From assembly GCA_016870995.1 (NCBI GenBank), contig VFZU01000011.1, forward strand, positions 1-64,000: DNA of 64,000 nucleotides, read 5' to 3'. Source of the stretch: Acidobacteriota bacterium. GTDB lineage: Bacteria > Acidobacteriota > Terriglobia > Bryobacterales > Bryobacteraceae. Shown here in pieces: positions 57,787-64,000 of the stretch. The notes under the pieces were generated by a model, which saw only the letters and a program-made list of their open reading frames with translations, searched no databases and was not told where the DNA came from. The first letter of the stretch is position 1, and every line of letters begins with the position of its first letter. The position numbers were made by a program, and so were the translations under genes.

Positions 57787-57810
57787 CGTTCTGGGTCCTG
57801 AAATGAAATC

Positions 57811-57849
57811 GGGTGGAGGGCCCGGTGTGTTTTACCAGACCTTCCACCC
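57811..57849 (-). promoter_or_regulatory. Hairpin in the leader of the three-paralog operon
   Basis: GGGTGGAGGG (57811-57820) and CCTTCCACCC (57840-57849) pair over 9 of 10 bp. On the minus strand the stem lies about 25 nt before the first ATG. There is no T-run, although it could weakly end transcription from the sugar dehydrogenase gene upstream. The neighbouring 57850-57980 is AT-rich and holds no gene. Confidence 0.45.
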
Positions 57850-57986
57850 GCTTGAGAGTATGCACAAAAGGCAGTGCCAATAAACTGCAATTACTTCAAA
57901 ATGTGTTGACAATAAACGAAATATATTTTCAAAAAATATGTGAACGGCTTTTGGCAGCCTTGGAAGTTGCCCAGATGTGAGAGTTG

Positions 57987-59225
57987 CTACTTCTTAGGAA
58001 CCAGCTTCAGCAGTTTGCCCTGCTTGCTATCGATCAGAAGATAGAGTGCGCCCTCGGGCCCCTGCACCACATCGCGGATGCGCTCTTTCAGCTCAGTCAG
58101 CAGGCGCTCCTCGCCAGTTACTTTCTCACCCTCGATGGAAAGCCGAGTCAGTTGCTTGCTACCCATACCGCCGATGAACAGGCTCTCCTTCCAGGCAGGA
58201 AACAGAGCACCTGTATAGAAGGTCATGCCGCCCGGTGCGATCACCGGGTCCCAGTAGTAGACAGGCTGCTCAAGGCCCGGCTTGGAAGTGACGCCGCCGC
58301 CGATGGCGCCGCCGACATATTCAATGCCATAAGTAATCGTAGGCCAACCGTAGTCGCGACCCTTGCGAGGCACGTTCAATTCGTCTCCTCCGCGTGGCCC
58401 ATGTTCAATCGTCCAAAGGTCACCTGTGTCGGGGTGCAATGTCGCCCCCTGGATGTTGCGGTGACCGAATGACCAGATCTCGGGCCGTGCATCCTGCCTG
58501 CCGAGGAACGGATTGTCTTGCGGGATCTTGCCATCGGGAAGGATGCGGACCACCTTGCCAAGCAGCCCATCGAGCCGCTGCGCCTGCATCCGGCCCTCCA
58601 TCGTCGAGCGCTCTCCTGTTGTGATGAAGAGCGCCCCAGACCGGTCAAATACCAAACGGCTGCCGTAGTGCAGCGTTGAATTGAGCGCAGGCGTCTGATG
58701 AAAGATCACTTCTACCTGCTCGACCTTTGGCTTGTCTCCAAGCACTAACTTGCCCCGAGCGGCGGCAGTGTTATTGATGCCACCTTTCTGTGGCTCGGCG
58801 TAGCTCCAATAAATCAGTTGATTGGTCGTGTAAGCCGGGTCGATCGCAATTCCCAGCAGCCCGCCCTGATCGCGGGCATCGACCGCGGGCAAGCCTGCGA
58901 CTGGCGCGCTCAGTTTGCCATCCTTGCCGAGCACGCGAAGCAATCCCGGTTTCTCGGTAATCAGAATCTCTCCGCCTGGCAGAAAGGCCATCCCCCACGG
59001 AGATTCGAGGCCTTCGGTGACGGTTACCGTATCGAAGGCAACATTCAACTTCTGTTCGTCGATGCGGGTCTGCCCCTCAAATGCAGGCTTGTAGCTGTCC
59101 GCATTCGGCGCCTCTTTCTCCACTCCTCGTGTCACTACAGGAGCCTTTGAAGCACACCCTGCCAGCACAATTATGCAGGCGAGCGAAGAAAAAGAGAATA
59201 GTGAATTCGGTCTGAAGGCGCTCAT
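57987..59225 (-). CDS. PQQ-dependent aldose sugar dehydrogenase-like lipoprotein
   Basis: From ATG 59225 the protein has 412 residues with a lipoprotein signal ([19 protein letters not shown]; lipobox LAGC). The six-bladed propeller of soluble glucose/aldose sugar dehydrogenases (Gdh-B/Asd type) follows: [118 protein letters not shown]. The [13 protein letters not shown].(V/L)F, GHRN and GPRGGDELN motifs bind PQQ and calcium. It would oxidise aldoses outside the inner membrane. GGTGA lies before the chosen start; an upstream ATG at 59270 would hide the signal. Confidence 0.9.
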   Translation of the reverse strand: MSAFRPNSLFSFSSLACIIVLAGCASKAPVVTRGVEKEAPNADSYKPAFEGQTRIDEQKLNVAFDTVTVTEGLESPWGMAFLPGGEILITEKPGLLRVLGKDGKLSAPVAGLPAVDARDQGGLLGIAIDPAYTTNQLIYWSYAEPQKGGINNTAAARGKLVLGDKPKVEQVEVIFHQTPALNSTLHYGSRLVFDRSGALFITTGERSTMEGRMQAQRLDGLLGKVVRILPDGKIPQDNPFLGRQDARPEIWSFGHRNIQGATLHPDTGDLWTIEHGPRGGDELNVPRKGRDYGWPTITYGIEYVGGAIGGGVTSKPGLEQPVYYWDPVIAPGGMTFYTGALFPAWKESLFIGGMGSKQLTRLSIEGEKVTGEERLLTELKERIRDVVQGPEGALYLLIDSKQGKLLKLVPKK

Positions 59226-59270
59226 GCAGTCACCATTCTCAATGCACACAATCATTTCGGCAAGCTCCAA

Positions 59271-59386
59271 GTGCGTCCTTTCCTTGCAGTGATGCGGAAC
59301 GTCTGATACCCTTGTAAGTTCCGGTTAGGCCAACGTCGGAGTCTCGCCCGCAGCCTTTCCACGTTCGAAATCGCTTAAAAATTTAC
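59271..59386. promoter_or_regulatory. Upstream region of the ATP synthase operon
   Basis: These 116 bp must hold the promoter of the atp genes. A weak match is TTGCAG (from about 59284), 17 nt, then TACCCT. No typical ribosome binding site is seen before the first ATG at 59387. Confidence 0.25.
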
Positions 59387-59836
59387 ATGGAACAGATGCT
59401 CCACAGCGCAGGAGCCCTGCTAATCCAGGCCCTGCCAACATTTTTCGTCGTCGTACTGCTGCATTGGTACTTAAAGTCGACCCTCTTCCAGCCCCTTGAA
59501 AAGGTGCTGGAAGAACGGCATGCGGAAACGCAAGGTGCCCGCGAAAAAGCTGCCGCCGCTCTGGCCGCTGCTGAAACAAAAGTTGCCGAATATGATCTAA
59601 AGCTTCGCGCTGCCCGCACCGAGATCTATCAGGAACAGGAAACCTGGCGCAAGCAACTTCTCGACGAGCAGACCGCTGCCGTTACTAAGGCCCGCGAAGA
59701 AAGCCACGCCCAAATCGTCGCCGCAAAGGCCGATATCTCTGCCCAGGTCGATCAGGCTCGGGCCACCCTTACCCGCGAAGCAGAAGCGCTGGCCGATCAG
59801 GTTGTTGCCGGCATCATGAAGGGAAGCAGGAATTAA
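59387..59836 (+). CDS. atpF: F0F1 ATP synthase subunit b (first copy, b'-like)
   Basis: The 149-residue protein has one N-terminal membrane helix (ALLIQALPTFFVVVLLHWYL) followed by a long charged helix (FQPLEKVLEERHAETQGAREKAAAALAAAETKVAEY...), the stator-stalk plan. It lacks the cleaved leader that the second copy seems to have. Two b-type genes in series suggest a b/b' heterodimer as in photosynthetic and some other bacteria. Which is b and which is b' cannot be settled by eye. It opens the operon, and the start of the second copy follows its stop by 1 bp. No atpB or atpE lies upstream. Confidence 0.85.
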   Translation: MEQMLHSAGALLIQALPTFFVVVLLHWYLKSTLFQPLEKVLEERHAETQGAREKAAAALAAAETKVAEYDLKLRAARTEIYQEQETWRKQLLDEQTAAVTKAREESHAQIVAAKADISAQVDQARATLTREAEALADQVVAGIMKGSRN

Positions 59837-59837
59837 C

Positions 59838-60395
59838 ATGCTCCGCCTTGCCGCACTCTATCCGTTGTTTGCACTCCTCGCCCGCGCCGCTGCAGAAGCT
59901 GAAGGGCATGGTGCCGAACCCAGCATCACCTTTAAGTGGATCAACTTTGCGATCCTCGCCGTCGGCCTGATCTATCTGATTGCCAAGTTCGCGCTGCCTG
60001 CGCTGAAGGCCCGCGCCTCTGCTATCGGTGAAGACCTCGCCTCCTCCAAAGCGACCGTGCAACAAGCCGAAGCTCAAGTGGCCCAGCTCACCAGCAAGCT
60101 CTCCAATTTTGATTCTGAGATCAAGAGCATTCGCGAACGCGCCTTGGCCGAACGCGAAGCTGAAGGTAAGCGAATCGCTGAACAAACCCAGTTGATGCTC
60201 GCCAAGGTGGCTGCTCATCGCGAAACCGAAATTGGCAACCTGACGCAAGTCGCCCAGTCCCAGCTGCGGTCGTTCACCGTGGAGAAGGCTCTCGAGATTG
60301 CTCACGCGAGGCTTGCCACCCAAACCGATCCCGCCACGCAAGGCGCACTCGTCGCGGCCTTCGTCAGCGACCTCAAGCAACAGGAGGCCCGCTAG
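59838..60395 (+). CDS. atpF: F0F1 ATP synthase subunit b (second copy)
   Basis: The 185-residue protein starts with a hydrophobic stretch (MLRLAALYPLFALLARAAAEAEG), possibly a signal peptide, followed by EPSITFKWINFAILAVGLIYLIAKFALPAL, the membrane helix of subunit b, in which F-K-W-x-N-F-(A/L)-I-L is typical. The rest is a long helix ending RSFTVEKALEIAHARLATQTDP. It forms the peripheral stalk that holds the catalytic head against rotation. It is followed 3 bp later by the delta subunit gene. Confidence 0.9.
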   Translation: MLRLAALYPLFALLARAAAEAEGHGAEPSITFKWINFAILAVGLIYLIAKFALPALKARASAIGEDLASSKATVQQAEAQVAQLTSKLSNFDSEIKSIRERALAEREAEGKRIAEQTQLMLAKVAAHRETEIGNLTQVAQSQLRSFTVEKALEIAHARLATQTDPATQGALVAAFVSDLKQQEAR

Positions 60396-60398
60396 TCC

Positions 60399-60944
60399 AT
60401 GTCTGAAGCCCTTGCTGCTCGCTACGCAACTGCATTCGTCGAAATTCTTTTCGCACCCAACGCTCCTCTCTCTCCCGAGCAGGCCCTTGGGGAACTCCGC
60501 GCTTTCGATGAGATGGTTGCCTCTGCGCCTGACCTCAAGCACATCCTGAACTCTCCGGCTGTCTCGCGTCCCCGCAAGCGCGGTGTGATCGCCAAGATCG
60601 CCGAGCAGACTGGCCTCAGCGCCACTGTGCGTAACTTTCTCTATGTCGTGATTGATCGCGGCCGCCCGAGCCTGCTACCGGTGCTGCGCCAAAAGGTGGA
60701 AGAATTCGTCGACGCGCGCCGTGGCATCGCCCGCGCTTCTGTCGCAACGGCTTCCTCCCTCAACGACGAACAAAAATCAGCCATCTCGGCCCAGCTCTCA
60801 CGAGTCTCCGGCAAGAAGGTGGTGTGTGAATTTCATTGGGATCCAGCCTTGCTTGGCGGCGTTGTCGCCCGCATCGGCTCGACTGTTTACGATGGCTCCG
60901 TCCGCGGAAAACTCACCGCGTTGAAGAGTCGGCTTACGGCATAA
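60399..60944 (+). CDS. atpH: F0F1 ATP synthase subunit delta
   Basis: The 181-residue delta subunit reads ALAARYATAFVEILF at its start, with the R-Y-A-x-A conserved motif, KHILNSPAVSRPRKRGVIAKIAEQTGLSATVRNFLYVVIDRGR in the middle helices, and LSRVSGKKVVCEFHWDPALLGGVVARIGSTVYDGSVRGKL at the end, where D-P-x-L(L/I)-G-G-x-x-x-(R/K)-(I/V)-G-x-x-x-(Y/F)-D-(G/A)-S-V is the family signature. It joins the b stalk to the top of the alpha-beta hexamer. Confidence 0.95.
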   Translation: MSEALAARYATAFVEILFAPNAPLSPEQALGELRAFDEMVASAPDLKHILNSPAVSRPRKRGVIAKIAEQTGLSATVRNFLYVVIDRGRPSLLPVLRQKVEEFVDARRGIARASVATASSLNDEQKSAISAQLSRVSGKKVVCEFHWDPALLGGVVARIGSTVYDGSVRGKLTALKSRLTA

Positions 60945-60952
60945 TCTTTTAG

Positions 60953-62497
<1,545 letters not shown>

Positions 62498-62506
62498 TCA
62501 ACGGCC

Positions 62507-63367
62507 ATGCCTAGCCTCATCGATTTACGCCGCCGAATCCGGTCGGTCAAAAACACGCAGCAAATCACCAAGGCCATGAAAATGGTGGCCGCGGCCAAGC
62601 TGCGCCGCGCTCAAGAGCGTGTGATGGCTGCGCGCCCGTATTCGGAAATCTATTCGCAAATGCTGGCTGACGTTGCCGGTGCTGCTGCCACAGCTGGCGC
62701 CGACGTGAGCCATCCCTTGCTTGCGGTTCGTGAAGAGAAGCGCATCCTGCTGATCCTGGTCACCAGTGACCGTGGTCTAGCCGGAGCTTTCAACTCGAAC
62801 CTCACCAAGGCTGCCCAGGTATTCCTGGCCGAAAACAATGGCGCGGACTTCCAGATTGAAGCCATCGGCCGCAAGGGCCGTGACTTCTTCTTCCGTCGCG
62901 AAATGAAGCTTTCCGGCGAACATCTCGGTGTTGTCGACAAGGCCCGCTTTGCCGACGCAGCCGCTATCGCCCGCAAGATTACCGCCATGTACGAGAACGA
63001 TGAGATCGACGCCGTCTACCTCATCTACAACGAGTTCAAGAGCGTGATCGCGCAAAAGCTGATGCAGGTCAAACTGCTCCCCGTCGCCGTTGCCGGCAGC
63101 GAAGAGCCTAAGGATTACATCTACGAGCAGGCGCCTGCGCAATTGCTCGGCACCCTGCTCCCCAAGTACGTCGAGACCGGTATCTACCGGGCCATGCTCG
63201 AAAGCGCTGCCAGCGAACACGCCGCGCGCATGACAGCCATGGACGCCGCCAGCACTAACGCGGCCGACGTGATCGAAGGGCTGACGCTGCATCTCAATCG
63301 CGTCCGCCAGGCCAGCATCACCAAAGAAATCATCGAAATCGTCAGCGGCGCTGCCGCTTTGGGTTAA
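62507..63367 (+). CDS. atpG: F0F1 ATP synthase subunit gamma
   Basis: The 286-residue gamma subunit begins MPSLIDLRRRIRSVKNTQQITKAMKMVAAAKLRRAQ, the classic N-terminal rotor helix with the R-I-x-S-(V/I)-K-N-T-x-(Q/K)-I-T-x-A-M-x-M-V motif. LLILVTSDRGLAGAFNSNL is the Rossmann-like central domain. It ends EHAARMTAMDAASTNAADVIEGLTLHLNRVRQASITKEIIEIVSGAAAL, the C-terminal rotor helix with the family's E-I-(I/V)-(S/G)-G-A-A end. It turns within the alpha-beta ring. Confidence 0.98.
   Translation: MPSLIDLRRRIRSVKNTQQITKAMKMVAAAKLRRAQERVMAARPYSEIYSQMLADVAGAAATAGADVSHPLLAVREEKRILLILVTSDRGLAGAFNSNLTKAAQVFLAENNGADFQIEAIGRKGRDFFFRREMKLSGEHLGVVDKARFADAAAIARKITAMYENDEIDAVYLIYNEFKSVIAQKLMQVKLLPVAVAGSEEPKDYIYEQAPAQLLGTLLPKYVETGIYRAMLESAASEHAARMTAMDAASTNAADVIEGLTLHLNRVRQASITKEIIEIVSGAAALG

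Positions 63368-64000
<633 letters not shown>

Overview
The window looks like a chromosomal piece of an acidobacterium of the Solibacter/Bryobacter type. The clues are a giant secreted protein ending in the TIGR03437 domain (typical of Solibacter), several VWFA-related secreted proteins (TIGR03436 type), Oar-like TonB-dependent receptors with an N-terminal carboxypeptidase-regulatory-like domain, PEP-CTERM proteins, and twin-arginine-exported Gfo/Idh and sugar-isomerase-like proteins. This is inferred from gene content; no rRNA or tRNA gene was seen.

Layout. 0-0.9 kb: the end of an IS3-like element cutting off a TonB receptor gene. 0.95-3.7 kb: a two-gene module of a MoaD/ThiS/ubiquitin-like small protein ending in Gly-Gly and a DUF4132 protein. 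3.7-7.2 kb: oxidoreductase, membrane protein, acetyltransferase, secreted protein. 7.2-12 kb: a graveyard of mobile DNA holding a toxin-antitoxin pair with a nonsense-mutated toxin, an ArdC anti-restriction pseudogene, a TonB receptor fragment, a PEP-CTERM gene and an IS1380-type element with a stop in its transposase. 12-18.3 kb: Y-family DNA polymerase, secreted proteins, MFS transporter, degenerate GGDEF protein, a 15-bp minisatellite and a class A beta-lactamase-like protein. 18.4-24.7 kb: an 1836-residue protein of 18 Ig-like repeats, followed by decayed copies of its own 3' end. 24.7-34.8 kb: a MarR/MFS pair divergent from a membrane acyltransferase, the rpsA-HU-HIT-VWFA operon, and a VWFA gene with two internal stops.

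34.8-57.8 kb is dominated by a type VI secretion system. The minus-strand run is tssB, tssC, hcp, tagJ, tssA, tssE, tssF, tssG, tssH; tssK is divergent. A vgrG-DUF6931 pair is separated from tssH by a plus-strand TonB receptor and M16 peptidase. The sheath, tube, baseplate and recycling ATPase are all here, but tssJ, tssL, tssM and PAAR are not. A small secreted DUF4038-like protein is coupled to tssK, and a tandem array of three small paralogous proteins lies next to it. 58-64 kb: a PQQ-dependent sugar dehydrogenase lipoprotein, then an ATP synthase operon (b', b, delta, alpha, gamma, beta cut by the window edge) without atpB or atpE.

Six premature in-frame stops (TAG, TGA and TAA) occur in five genes whose frames are otherwise intact. 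The strongest candidates for undescribed biology are the ubiquitin-like/DUF4132 pair, the three-paralog array, the tssK-coupled secreted protein, and the Y-family polymerase that has lost its second catalytic carboxylate pair.
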